The translations under genes were made by a program, and so were the position numbers. Shown in pieces: positions 1 through 8,514 of a stretch of DNA of 64,000 nt. The notes beneath the pieces were generated by a model that saw nothing but the letters and a program-made list of their open reading frames with translations, did not search any database and was not told the origin of the DNA. Within the stretch, counting starts at the first letter, position 1; every line of letters begins with the position of its first letter. Where the stretch lies: positions 1,051,847 through 1,115,846 of the forward strand of contig NZ_JAGGMM010000001.1 of assembly GCF_017875315.1 (NCBI RefSeq), written 5' to 3'. The stretch comes from Methanomicrobium sp. W14 (GTDB lineage: Archaea; Halobacteriota; Methanomicrobia; Methanomicrobiales; Methanomicrobiaceae).

Positions 1-65
1 CATTCGTGCAAAAATATTAACATTAAAAAATGTTTCATATTCCGACCGGATAAAACAGTTTTCAA

Positions 66-88
66 GGAATAATTTTTTTGATTATTCC
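66..88. repeat. 8-bp perfect inverted repeat, possible hairpin
   Basis: GGAATAAT at 66-73 is matched by its reverse complement ATTATTCC at 81-88, with a T-rich 7-base loop. It lies in the AT-rich 207 bases before cbiZ. It could end a transcript entering from the left or be a protein site; nothing decides between these. The rest of 1-207 shows only AT-rich promoter-like sequence, with a TATA-like run near 150-172. Confidence 0.3.
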
Positions 89-207
89 CGCTTTTGCTGC
101 AAACAACAAAATTAAATTTTACAAAACTTCACTAATATTTAATTAAGGTTTAATATCCCCAAAATATCAAAAATCAAAAACGACAGGAATCCCAAAGAGG
201 TTTAAAT

Positions 208-1359
208 TTGACGGATAATGGAGAACAAAATTGCAATGAAAGATTAAAGCTCATTTTTGAGACGAATTCAAAAGAAAAGGTATACCGATGCAGCAACTCG
301 ATTGTGGTAAAACTTCCTTCACACAGAAATTCACTGACAATATCCTCACTTAACGGTGGATACAGGGAAGATCTCGAGGCTGTCTACAACCACCAGCCAA
401 AACCATGCCAGAACCTTAAGGGCTGCTGTGATCTTGAAGGAAAAAGTCTTCACGAATATTTGTCCGTTACGGCAGAAAGGCTCGGACTAAATCCAAAAAA
501 AACATCAGGCATGATGACAGCCGCAAATATGAAAAATGCAGCTGTATCAAACAAAAGTTTCAGGGATATTGACGTGACTGCTGTTGTTACGGCAGGAATC
601 GAGGTAAATGCCACAAGGGCCGGAGACCCTGCATCCTTTTATGAGGAAGACGGTTTGTTCGAACAGGTCTGCGGGACGATAATTACTATACTTATAATAA
701 ATGCAAACCTTTCAGAGAGTACTCTTGCGCAGGCTGTTATGACTGCAACCGAGGCAAAAACTGTTGCTGTACAGCAGCTGATGGCACCGAGCAGGTATTC
801 GGACGGTATAGCTACAGGTTCGGGGACAGACCAGATATCTGTCATTTCAAACATGGAGAGCAGAAGCCGTGTCACAAACGCAGGAAAACACTCCAAATTA
901 GGTGAACTGATTGGAAAATGCGTAATAGAGGCAACAACACAGGCTCTTGAAAAACAGACGGGACTGTGCCCGGAATCCCAGCGGGATATGCTTTTAAGGC
1001 TTGAAAGATTTAAATTAGATGAAAAGGACTTCTGGAGTACTGCTTCTGCTATGCCCGGTGAAAACAAAAAGGCGCTTTTTATCAAAAATTTGAGAGAATT
1101 TTCAAAAAATCCCGTGATTGTAGCACTTACAGCCTCTATACTTCATATTCTGGACGAAATCAACTGGGGACTTATTCCGGAACTTTCAGGGAAATATGCC
1201 GCGATATCCGTTATGGAGACATTTCCAAAAATTGCGGCCCTGAAAGACAACAAAACTCCGGAAGGCATACTTGACGAAAGATATTCCATAACTGAAAATC
1301 TCATGAGAATTACGTCGTGGTGCTTAAAATCAGGACAAAGAACAACGGGTGAACAATAA
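208..1359 (+). CDS. cbiZ: Adenosylcobinamide amidohydrolase CbiZ
   Basis: CbiZ removes the aminopropanol arm of adenosylcobinamide to give adenosylcobyric acid, letting archaea salvage imported corrinoids. The family pattern is clear: GYREDL near residue 50, TAANMKNAAV around 105, then VTAVVTAGIEVNATRAGDP and the TATEAKT block in the middle third. At 383 residues it is longer than single-domain CbiZ; the last 130 residues are a helical region I do not recognise. TTG at 208 is chosen because AAGAGG at 195-200 precedes it. The stop overlaps the next start by one base (TAATG), so the two genes are coupled. Confidence 0.9.
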   Translation: MTDNGEQNCNERLKLIFETNSKEKVYRCSNSIVVKLPSHRNSLTISSLNGGYREDLEAVYNHQPKPCQNLKGCCDLEGKSLHEYLSVTAERLGLNPKKTSGMMTAANMKNAAVSNKSFRDIDVTAVVTAGIEVNATRAGDPASFYEEDGLFEQVCGTIITILIINANLSESTLAQAVMTATEAKTVAVQQLMAPSRYSDGIATGSGTDQISVISNMESRSRVTNAGKHSKLGELIGKCVIEATTQALEKQTGLCPESQRDMLLRLERFKLDEKDFWSTASAMPGENKKALFIKNLREFSKNPVIVALTASILHILDEINWGLIPELSGKYAAISVMETFPKIAALKDNKTPEGILDERYSITENLMRITSWCLKSGQRTTGEQ

Positions 1360-2348
1360 TGAATCCTAAAGAACTGATGAACTTTTCAATATACGATTTT
1401 GATCTCGACAAATTCGGCGGCAGTTTTGAAGAAGTAAGAGAACTTATCGGTATTCTCGGACTTGACGGGATAGAGCTCCTGGTAAATTTCGACGAGGTCC
1501 CGCAAAGAGTCCCGAAAGATCTTGTAAAGGCGGTTCACCTTCCGTCCTTTATGGGCTGGGTGAGAGTCTGGAATGACGAAAACTTCGTTATTCCAAAAGA
1601 AATAGGGGAAGAATCGGTCGAATATTTTTACGGCGGCAGAAACAGGGATGAAATTGTATCAAATCTGTGCAAATGTCTGTGCAACTCTTCATGCCTCAAC
1701 CCTGCATACGGCGTTTTTCATGCATCGTTTACCGAGGTGGAGTCTGCTTTTGCAGAAAAACAGCCGTTTTCAGACAGAGAAGTCCTTTCAGCAACGGCAG
1801 AGCTTTTAAACGAGACCGCATCGAATTTTCCTGGCGGAGAGCCTCCTTTTGACATTTACATAGAAAACCTGTGGTACCCGGGGCTTACATTTCTTAATTC
1901 GGATTTGGCCCTGGAATTCATGGATATGCTTAAGTTCAAAAGGTGGAAGTTTATCCTGGACACGGGTCATATGATGAACTCGACAAAAGAGTGCTACAGC
2001 GAAAACCAGGCTGTTGAAGTTATATTACGCCGTCTCGAAGAGCTTGACCCGGAAGTTGTCAAAAGAATCGACGCTATGCACCTTCAGCTTAGTACTTCCG
2101 GAAAATTCCAGGAAAGCTTTAGAGGGCCCGACAATTATTCAGAGCTGGATTATGACGACAAGTTCGTCCATATTATGAATTACCTTGGAAAAGTAGATGA
2201 ACACAGGCCTTTCTCAACTGAAGGGTGCAGGAGAATTGCCGAGTTCATATCCCCGAGCTTTATCACGCATGAACTGCAGGCGAAAACTGCCTTTGATATC
2301 AAAAATGCACTGAGCCGGCAGATTTGCGCATTCAGAAGAGATTCCTAG
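1359..2348 (+). CDS. AP-endonuclease-2/xylose-isomerase-like TIM-barrel protein, possible cobamide hydrolase (CbiR-like)
   Basis: The 329-residue protein has the metal-site motifs of the xylose-isomerase-like TIM barrel: IYIENLW with its glutamate near residue 168, ILDTGHMMNS around 200, AMHLQLS near 230, and later STEG and THELQ. It probably uses a divalent metal. Bacterial CbiR, which hydrolyses the phosphodiester of cobamides during remodelling, belongs to this fold. The one-base overlap with cbiZ, which acts on the product such a hydrolase would feed into, makes a CbiR-like role attractive. That assignment is inference from fold and neighbour. A sugar isomerase or endonuclease IV relative is the alternative. 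Confidence 0.6.
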   Translation: MNPKELMNFSIYDFDLDKFGGSFEEVRELIGILGLDGIELLVNFDEVPQRVPKDLVKAVHLPSFMGWVRVWNDENFVIPKEIGEESVEYFYGGRNRDEIVSNLCKCLCNSSCLNPAYGVFHASFTEVESAFAEKQPFSDREVLSATAELLNETASNFPGGEPPFDIYIENLWYPGLTFLNSDLALEFMDMLKFKRWKFILDTGHMMNSTKECYSENQAVEVILRRLEELDPEVVKRIDAMHLQLSTSGKFQESFRGPDNYSELDYDDKFVHIMNYLGKVDEHRPFSTEGCRRIAEFISPSFITHELQAKTAFDIKNALSRQICAFRRDS

Positions 2349-2668
2349 ATATCAATATCAATTTTAGTCCCTGAGGAAGAAGGGATTTCTATTTTCACCC
2401 GGCTACAGGGAAATTTTCTCAGGGAATATTACCTGCGCAGAGAAAAACAGCAACCATTCAAAACATTTATAAGTAAGATTTACATTATTTTATATTCCTG
2501 GGATATTCATTAAATGGAAAACTCCCATTTTGACTACTCCAAAGAGAGTTATTTTAATTTTAAGTATTATATCCGGAATTTTTCAGAATATTATAGTCAT
2601 AGGAATATTTATATGTGCAATATTCATATTAGATAACATAATATAAATTTAACCATACTGTGATTACA
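2349..2668. other. 320-base intergenic region with candidate promoter and operator
   Basis: No gene is seen here. AACTC/GAGTT around an A/T-rich stretch near 2521-2560, followed by T-rich sequence, could form a weak terminator hairpin. The last 90 bases hold three GAATATT half-sites and an ATATAAAT TATA-like box at about 2641-2648, placed to start transcription very close to the ATG at 2669. Confidence 0.4.
2613..2635. promoter_or_regulatory. GAATATT-N9-AATATTC inverted repeat, candidate operator
   Basis: GAATATT at 2613-2619 faces AATATTC at 2629-2635, and another GAATATT stands at 2586-2592. The pair sits just upstream of the TATA-like box of the CbiK-like gene, where an archaeal metal- or corrinoid-responsive regulator could act. 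AT-rich sequence makes chance occurrence possible. Confidence 0.3.
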
Positions 2669-3517
2669 ATGAAGGGACACGGAAATAAACCGGAAAGCCA
2701 TGGGGCAGTACTTGTGGTCGCAATGGGGACTACAAGAAGAGATGGAAGACATGTTGTTGAAAAATGCATGGAACTTGCAAAGAAGGCTTACCCGAAAGCT
2801 GAAGTGGATTTTGCTTTCAACTCGGAAACGGTAAGACTTGTCTTGAAAGAAGGCGGCGAAGATGTACTTAGCCCCCTTGCAGCGATGACAAGGCTTCTCG
2901 ACAAAGGACATTCACAAATTGTTGTTCTTCCCGTCTACCTGACACCAGGAGCAAACTACCATGAGCTTTACAGGATAATCACCTCATTAAACGACCTTGC
3001 AGGTGCCCACGGGGCCATAGGATTTGACGGGATACTCGTTGCCAGACCGCTTCTCATGAAAACCAGGGACTACTTTGAAACTGCGGAAGCAATCAACACG
3101 ATATACGGGAAATCACTGGCCGGCGACGAGGCGGCAGTACTCGTCGCACCGACATCAGAAGGGGGTTCCGACACTGCACTCTGCCAGCTCCAGATGGTTT
3201 CAGACGACGTATGCAGGACCGGAAAAATTATAATTGGGGCAGTAGGCGGATATCCCGGAATAGAAAAGACTGAAAAACGCCTTGAACATATAGGCGCAAA
3301 GAAAGTAACCCTCATCCCCCTTTCAATCGTCTCAGGAATTCATGCGAGCATTGAAATTTCAGGAGATCAGAACCCTGATTCCTGGAAGAAAGCACTTGAG
3401 GCAAAAGGCTTCATTGTATCAGCCGACGAAAAATCCCTCGGGGAACATAACGAAATAATAAACCTGTTTTCGGAAAGACTACAGGACGCCGCAAAATCAC
3501 ATGGTTTTTTGAAATGA
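2669..3517 (+). CDS. CbiK-like cobaltochelatase homologue with altered metal site
   Basis: The fold matches anaerobic sirohydrochlorin cobaltochelatase CbiK (class II chelatases), which inserts Co2+ early in B12 synthesis. Aligned landmarks are VVAMGTTRRD near residue 18, the PGANYHEL block, GAVGGYPG near 190, and SGIHASIE near 222 followed by DSWKKAL. By recall of Salmonella CbiK, metal is held by His145, Glu175 and His207. Here the first falls in VAPTSEGG with no histidine, the second is glycine, and only the third is kept. Length (282) is slightly above CbiK. ATG at 2669 is preferred over GTG at 2660 because the promoter leaves almost no leader. It may be a non-chelating paralogue. Confidence 0.7.
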   Translation: MKGHGNKPESHGAVLVVAMGTTRRDGRHVVEKCMELAKKAYPKAEVDFAFNSETVRLVLKEGGEDVLSPLAAMTRLLDKGHSQIVVLPVYLTPGANYHELYRIITSLNDLAGAHGAIGFDGILVARPLLMKTRDYFETAEAINTIYGKSLAGDEAAVLVAPTSEGGSDTALCQLQMVSDDVCRTGKIIIGAVGGYPGIEKTEKRLEHIGAKKVTLIPLSIVSGIHASIEISGDQNPDSWKKALEAKGFIVSADEKSLGEHNEIINLFSERLQDAAKSHGFLK

Positions 3518-3726
3518 CCAAAACAACCGGGCGTTAGCCGTAGATCTACAAATTTCATTAAATATATAATATATACACTTTTCTAAAATCAACGCAAAAT
3601 ATCAGCAAAAGTCAATAATAATACTAAAAGTCTGTTAAAATGAGTATTAAATTAATAAATGAGCATCTCCAGTGAGTAAAAAAATCGGAATTACCCAAAA
3701 TGAGATCTGTTAAAAATAGTTATGTT

Positions 3727-4359
3727 TTATTCAGTAAGATATAACTCACCGCTGGAAATAACTCTTCCACTGTCTTTATCAATTACCTGATATTCAAGTT
3801 TTGAGTTCATATAGGCTCCAAACCCGGCCTTAACGCCAATAGGTCTCCAGGAAATTTTAGGCGGGTATATACCATATCCCAAAGATGAATAGTCTTGCGA
3901 AACTAAACTACTGTCAGCGTAAAGCATGAATTTGTCGCCGGGAGCAATAGTTACGTCTGTTGTTGATGTGTTTCCAATTTTTTGGAAATAACCATCGTTA
4001 TATGTAATCCCTTCCGGAAGACAAACGGAAGTATCACTCCAGTTAACCTTGTCAGTGGTGGTCAGAGTGTACTTCGTGTCAGAACTCTGCAACCGAATTT
4101 TAATGTCATTCAGTGAAAATGTATCTCCGCCAGTATTTTCAAACTTCAGCCCGTTTGAGAACTGACCGGGGTCTGTGTTACTAGGTGAAAAACCTTCTAT
4201 AACTTCCTCAACACCCAGGGTCGTCTGGGGAGTTTTTTCCTGACTTCCTGCCAGACCTCCGGCAAAGGCACTGACAACCGATGCAATTATAATTGTCACA
4301 ACGAGCATCAGCATTACCCCGACAACAGGAGAAACGGCCTCAGTTGCATTGATTTTCAT
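3727..4359 (-). CDS. Archaeal type IV pilin-like protein
   Basis: The 210-residue protein starts with a short charged leader, then EAVSPVVGVMLMLVVTIIIASVVSAFAGG, here split as EAVSPVVGVMLM and a following hydrophobic helix. This is the archaeal type IV pilin N-terminal domain processed by a class III prepilin peptidase. The remainder (about 35-210) is a beta-rich, extracellular domain. GAGGTGAT lies just before the ATG inside the end of the upstream pilin gene, which overlaps by four bases. It probably builds adhesion or surface filaments; pilus assembly genes are not in this window. Confidence 0.85.
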   Translation of the reverse strand: MKINATEAVSPVVGVMLMLVVTIIIASVVSAFAGGLAGSQEKTPQTTLGVEEVIEGFSPSNTDPGQFSNGLKFENTGGDTFSLNDIKIRLQSSDTKYTLTTTDKVNWSDTSVCLPEGITYNDGYFQKIGNTSTTDVTIAPGDKFMLYADSSLVSQDYSSLGYGIYPPKISWRPIGVKAGFGAYMNSKLEYQVIDKDSGRVISSGELYLTE

Positions 4360-4985
4360 TTTACAATCACCTCTTTGTCAAAGATGTACTGACCGCTGGG
4401 AACATGCAGGACCTTAACATCGACAACACTGCCGCTTCCGAAATCAGGGTCACTGATATCCCCGGATTCGGCTACATTAAGCCCCAGAAGAGCCGCAGTT
4501 CCACGGATATTGCCTGTACTCAAAACATCCCCGGTAGACCAGGTATAATTCCCGAAATCTACGGAAGGATTGTCTCCGGCATAACCGTATTTGGCATCGT
4601 TAATGAAAGGAACTCTCGTCAGAGTGCCGTATTGATAAAGGTCTGTAGCATTACTGGTTGCAGTCTGTTTGTTCTTGTATATATGCCCGCTACTGTTTTC
4701 ATAATAAGTAACTATTGCAATATTCTTCGTCTGAATAGAATCGCCGCTCAGCAGTGAAAACGTCATTTTATAATCAGTTCCCCCCATAGTAGTGTCTGCA
4801 CTTGTGTCTACCTGGACATCTATTGACGCCTGAGGTGCCACCTGTGTGTTACTCACAAGACCTCCCGAAAAAGCACTGACAACCGATGCAATGATAATCG
4901 TTACAACGAGCATCAGCATAACACCGACAACCGGGGATACGGCCTCAGCATTTCTTTTTTCCTTTTTAATCATTATATCAACCAT
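4356..4985 (-). CDS. Archaeal type IV pilin-like protein, first of a tandem pair
   Basis: A 209-residue paralogue of the downstream pilin. After a basic leader it carries the same EAVSPVVGVMLM processing region and hydrophobic helix (about residues 14-40), while the exterior domain is largely different. AGGAGG at 4991-4996 precedes the ATG at 4985 with good spacing; an internal ATG at 4973 would give a shorter, more usual leader. The four-base overlap with the following gene indicates co-translation. Diverged exterior domains with a conserved helix fit major and minor subunits of one filament. Confidence 0.85.
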   Translation of the reverse strand: MVDIMIKKEKRNAEAVSPVVGVMLMLVVTIIIASVVSAFSGGLVSNTQVAPQASIDVQVDTSADTTMGGTDYKMTFSLLSGDSIQTKNIAIVTYYENSSGHIYKNKQTATSNATDLYQYGTLTRVPFINDAKYGYAGDNPSVDFGNYTWSTGDVLSTGNIRGTAALLGLNVAESGDISDPDFGSGSVVDVKVLHVPSGQYIFDKEVIVK

Positions 4986-5305
4986 TTTAAACCTCCTAAT
5001 CCACAGAGGGGCTTATGTCAAAACAACCGGCTAAACCAATCCTTAAATAAGCTTTAGTTAAATCAACATAAGTTGAACAGAAAATATGAAAATTTTTCTA
5101 TAAAGACGTTGTGGACTGTGCAAATTATAAAGTACAATTTTATCAATAAAAGGATAATTTTTTGTTAAAGATGAATATAGCCGTACATGATTTTTATATA
5201 TATAGAATATTCAAAGGAGTCATATTGACAAATTTTTTAACTTAATCTCACATAGTTTAACTTAGCTACACTTAAATTTAAAATTAGATTTCTGGTGATC
5301 CTACT
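4986..5305. other. 320-base divergent promoter region between pilin and btuF genes
   Basis: No gene is seen. The left part carries the pilin ribosome binding site and AT-rich promoter sequence; the right part carries the repeats at 5236-5264, a TATA-like TTAAATTTAAAATTA at 5272-5285 and a GGTGAT ribosome binding site at 5294-5299 for btuF. Confidence 0.5.
5236..5264 (+). promoter_or_regulatory. Direct repeat TTTAACTTA with 20-base period upstream of btuF
   Basis: TTTAACTTA occurs at 5236-5244 and again at 5256-5264, exactly 20 bases apart, about two helical turns. A weaker ACACTTA follows at 5268. The repeats lie directly upstream of the TATA-like box, a usual place for an archaeal activator or repressor. 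Control by cobalt or corrinoid is a guess from the downstream genes. Confidence 0.4.
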
Positions 5306-6241
5306 ATGAAAAAATACCAGTGGATATTTATTATCGCAATTATTCTGGCCTCCGTGATTCTCGCCGGATGTACTGACACAACCGGTCTGCAGTCGCAGAA
5401 CACGGACAACAAGACAATAACGGTTACAGACGACACCGGTGCACAGGTGACAATTCAGGAATACCCGAAAAGAATAGTCTCGCTTGCACCAAGTGAAACA
5501 GAGATACTCTATGCAATAAATACGAACAGCTCCGGGATTTCCCTTGTCGGAAGAAACGACTACGACGACTACCCGCCGCAGGTGGAATCAATACCCTCGA
5601 TCGGCGGCCCGCAGACTCTGAGCGTAGAGTCAATAGTTTCAAAAAACCCCGACCTTGTGATAACGACAACTGTTGCGGACAAAACAATAATAGAACAATT
5701 GAAAAACCTTGGGATACCGGTTCTGATATTCAAACTGAACACTTTTGAAGACGTTTACAGAAACATAGAAACCCTTGGCGAGGCCCTCGGACTTGAAAAA
5801 AGTGCAGATGACCTTGTCTCCAAAATGAAGGAAAACGTTTCCGAAATTGAGAATATGCCTCACGAAGCCCCGACACCGAAAGTCATGTACGTGGTCTCGG
5901 CAGGCCCGATGTATGTCGCAGGAAACAACACACTCCAGAGTGAAATGATAGACTATGCCGGAGGAGACAATATATTTTCGGACAAAGACGGCTATTTCGT
6001 GGCATCGGACGAAGCCATAATAGACAGGTCGCCTGATGTCATAATAGTGCCATACAGCGGCATGGCTTCAGGTTACGATATTAAAGCGCAGCTTATGAAC
6101 GATTCCGACCTGAAAAGCGTTCCGGCAGTAGAAAACGGAAAAATATACGAAGTTGATGACGATATCGCATCAAGACCGGGACCAAGAATTACACAGGGCC
6201 TGGAGCTGTTCTACAAATGTATAAACGGCGGAATGCAGTAA
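5306..6241 (+). CDS. btuF: BtuF-like corrinoid/iron-complex binding lipoprotein of ABC transporter
   Basis: The 311-residue protein begins with a lipoprotein signal ending in the lipobox ILAGC (Cys near residue 21), followed by a Thr/Asn-rich linker and the PBP2 domain of the BtuF/FhuD class: RIVSLAPSETEILYAI near 56, SVESIVSKNPDLVI near 110, and MYVAGNNTLQSEMIDYAGG near 210. It captures substrate outside the membrane for the BtuCD genes that follow. GGTGAT at 5294-5299 sets the ATG. The adenosyltransferase at the end of the cluster argues for corrinoid rather than siderophore; sequence alone does not settle it. The stop overlaps btuC by 25 bases. Confidence 0.85.
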   Translation: MKKYQWIFIIAIILASVILAGCTDTTGLQSQNTDNKTITVTDDTGAQVTIQEYPKRIVSLAPSETEILYAINTNSSGISLVGRNDYDDYPPQVESIPSIGGPQTLSVESIVSKNPDLVITTTVADKTIIEQLKNLGIPVLIFKLNTFEDVYRNIETLGEALGLEKSADDLVSKMKENVSEIENMPHEAPTPKVMYVVSAGPMYVAGNNTLQSEMIDYAGGDNIFSDKDGYFVASDEAIIDRSPDVIIVPYSGMASGYDIKAQLMNDSDLKSVPAVENGKIYEVDDDIASRPGPRITQGLELFYKCINGGMQ

Positions 6242-7239
6242 TAGCATCGGCGGGACTATTCGTCCTGACCCTTGCAATCATGCTTTTTTCAACGGGAGTC
6301 GGAGAATCAAATATCAGCACCGATACCGTGCTTGCAATACTCCTGAGTCCCATAACAGGGCAGACTCCTTTCTGGTCCGTGGGTGACCAGACCATCATAA
6401 TGGACATACGCCTCCCGAGAATCCTTCTCGGTGCCCTTGTCGGAATAAGCCTTGCACTAAGCGGTGCAGCTTTACAGAGCCTCTTCAAAAACCCGATGGC
6501 TGACCCGTTCATACTCGGTATATCAAACGGGGCCGCGCTTGGTGCAACGATTGTCTTCGTGTACGGCTCTACATGGATATTTTCATTTTACAGCCTCCCG
6601 GCGATGGCTTTCATATTCGGCCTTGCGACCATCTTCCTCGTCTACTACGTTGCAAGAGTGGGCAATACCGTTCCCGTAAACACCCTCCTGTTATCGGGAA
6701 TTGCCATATCAGCCCTTTTTTCGGCAGTAAACTCATTCATAATGTTTACCGGGGGCCAGAACCTCCAGCAGATTATGTTCTGGACGATGGGAGGCCTTTC
6801 GGGACGCGGATGGGACTATGTCTGGATAATGCTTCCTTTCTCGATTGCGGGAATTATAATAATGCTTTACCTGTCAAGACAGCTCAATGCAATGATGTTC
6901 GGCGAAGAATCGGCACAGTATCTTGGAATTGAAGTTGAAAAGCTCAAAAAGATACTTCTTGTAACAACAGCCCTTATAACAAGTGCGGCAGTCTCCGTAA
7001 GCGGCATAATAGGGTTTGTCGGTCTTATCATTCCGCACATAGTAAGACTCCTTACAGGACCTGACCACAGGATACTGATACCGGTATCCGTATTTGCAGG
7101 GGCCATATTCATCGTTGTCGCCGACATGCTCGCACGGATTATTATCGCCCCCGCCGAACTTCCGCTCGGGGTCATAACCGCCCTCTGCGGTGCACCGTTC
7201 TTCCTGTACCTGTTAAGGTCAAAGAGAGGTGAGCTGTAA
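6217..7239 (+). CDS. btuC: BtuC/FecCD-type ABC transporter permease
   Basis: A 340-residue polytopic membrane protein of the FecCD family with about ten helices. Visible signatures are LPRILLGALVGISLALSGAALQSLF (start near residue 68), NPMADPFILGISNGAALGA near 90, and the C-terminal GIIGFVGLIIPHIVRLL near 265, which contacts the ATPase. It forms the translocation path of the importer. The start lies inside the end of btuF and the stop overlaps the btuD ATG by one base, so the three genes are tightly coupled. Confidence 0.92.
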   Translation: MYKRRNAVIASAGLFVLTLAIMLFSTGVGESNISTDTVLAILLSPITGQTPFWSVGDQTIIMDIRLPRILLGALVGISLALSGAALQSLFKNPMADPFILGISNGAALGATIVFVYGSTWIFSFYSLPAMAFIFGLATIFLVYYVARVGNTVPVNTLLLSGIAISALFSAVNSFIMFTGGQNLQQIMFWTMGGLSGRGWDYVWIMLPFSIAGIIIMLYLSRQLNAMMFGEESAQYLGIEVEKLKKILLVTTALITSAAVSVSGIIGFVGLIIPHIVRLLTGPDHRILIPVSVFAGAIFIVVADMLARIIIAPAELPLGVITALCGAPFFLYLLRSKRGEL

Positions 7240-8474
7240 TGCCAATTACGGTTAAGAATGTAAAATTCGGATACAGCGAATCTCACAACGTCCTTGAAGA
7301 CATGAACTTTACGTGCCGCGACAACAGAGTTACCGGAATTATCGGCCCGAACGGTTGTGGAAAGACGACAATATTAAAGATAATAGCAGGATATCTCAGG
7401 CCGCAGGCTGGGGCTGTTTACTATAACGATACTCCTGCAGACTCCCTTTCCTCAGCCGAACTTGCAAAGAAACGTGCTGTCGTAGAACAAAGCGTATATT
7501 CACCTTTCTCGTTTCCGGTATACGATTACGTGATGCTCGGGCGGACGCCATACCAGAAAAGTTTCACCGCCGACTCCGGGGAAGACCACATAATAGTCAC
7601 GGAAAGTCTCAGGGATACAAACACTATCTCCTTTCAGAACAGGAAAATAAACGAACTCTCCGGAGGAGAACTCCAGAGGGTGATGATAGCACGTGCCCTT
7701 GCACAACAGCCTGAATACCTCCTCCTTGACGAGCCGACTTCACATCTTGATATAAGGCAGCAGCTTGAACTTATGAAGCTTCTCTCGGGAATTTCCAGAG
7801 AGAAATCCATACTCTGCATAATACACGAAATTAACCAGGCCTCCGCATACTGCAACGACATAGTCCTCACAAAAGGCGGTTACGTCATGAAGGACGGAAA
7901 CGCTGCTGACGTTTTAACGGCCGAAAACATAGAGGATGTGTTCGGAGTCCTTGCAATGCAGTACTCTCACCCGGGAGGAGGCCAGAAACAGTTCTTATTC
8001 TCCCTCCCACCGGAGAGCAGGTCTGAGAAAAAACTTCATATTCATGTCATAACCGGCGAGGGAAGAGGAAGACAGATACTCCTGTCGCTTAAATCGGTCG
8101 GTTTCAAAGTCACGGCAGGAATTTTAAACGAAGGCGACCAGGACTATGAGACCTGCAGATCCTCTGGAATTGAAGTCGTATCGGCACCTCCGTTTTCGAA
8201 ATACTCGGACTATGAAATAATGCAGTTAAAGAAACTATGCGATGAAGCTGACGCGATTGTATACATTGCAACGAACACAGGTACAGGAAACCTTGCAAAC
8301 CTTCAGACCGCATGTGAATACATCAGAAAGAAAGAATTCTTCTTTGTAAACACGGACAAATCCATAAAAAAGATTGATAAAACAGGCGGAGAAGCGACTA
8401 AAATCCTCGATTACATGAATAAAAATGCTAAAGTATTATCAGATGTGGACGAACTGTTATCAGAAATTATATAA
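7239..8474 (+). CDS. btuD: BtuD-type ABC ATPase with C-terminal Rossmann-like extension
   Basis: Residues 1-250 form the ATPase of a BtuCD-type importer, with Walker A GPNGCGKTT near 36, signature LSGGELQRV near 140, Walker B YLLLDEPTSHLD near 160, and the switch His in CIIHEIN. Family members usually end near residue 255. Here about 148 further residues follow, beginning near HIHVITGEGRGR at 267 and alternating strands and helices with a Gly-rich first loop, like a nucleotide- or ligand-binding Rossmann fold. It is not a recognised regulatory domain. It could sense substrate; that is a guess. Confidence 0.9.
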   Translation: MPITVKNVKFGYSESHNVLEDMNFTCRDNRVTGIIGPNGCGKTTILKIIAGYLRPQAGAVYYNDTPADSLSSAELAKKRAVVEQSVYSPFSFPVYDYVMLGRTPYQKSFTADSGEDHIIVTESLRDTNTISFQNRKINELSGGELQRVMIARALAQQPEYLLLDEPTSHLDIRQQLELMKLLSGISREKSILCIIHEINQASAYCNDIVLTKGGYVMKDGNAADVLTAENIEDVFGVLAMQYSHPGGGQKQFLFSLPPESRSEKKLHIHVITGEGRGRQILLSLKSVGFKVTAGILNEGDQDYETCRSSGIEVVSAPPFSKYSDYEIMQLKKLCDEADAIVYIATNTGTGNLANLQTACEYIRKKEFFFVNTDKSIKKIDKTGGEATKILDYMNKNAKVLSDVDELLSEII

Positions 8475-8514
8475 AGAGAACAGGGCAGTTTTATTTAAGG
8501 AGAGGACAGAAGAA

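Noticed and set aside
1..207. Cobalamin riboswitch before cbiZ
   Set aside because: No B12-box-like sequence was seen and this riboswitch class is essentially bacterial; the stretch is AT-rich promoter sequence.
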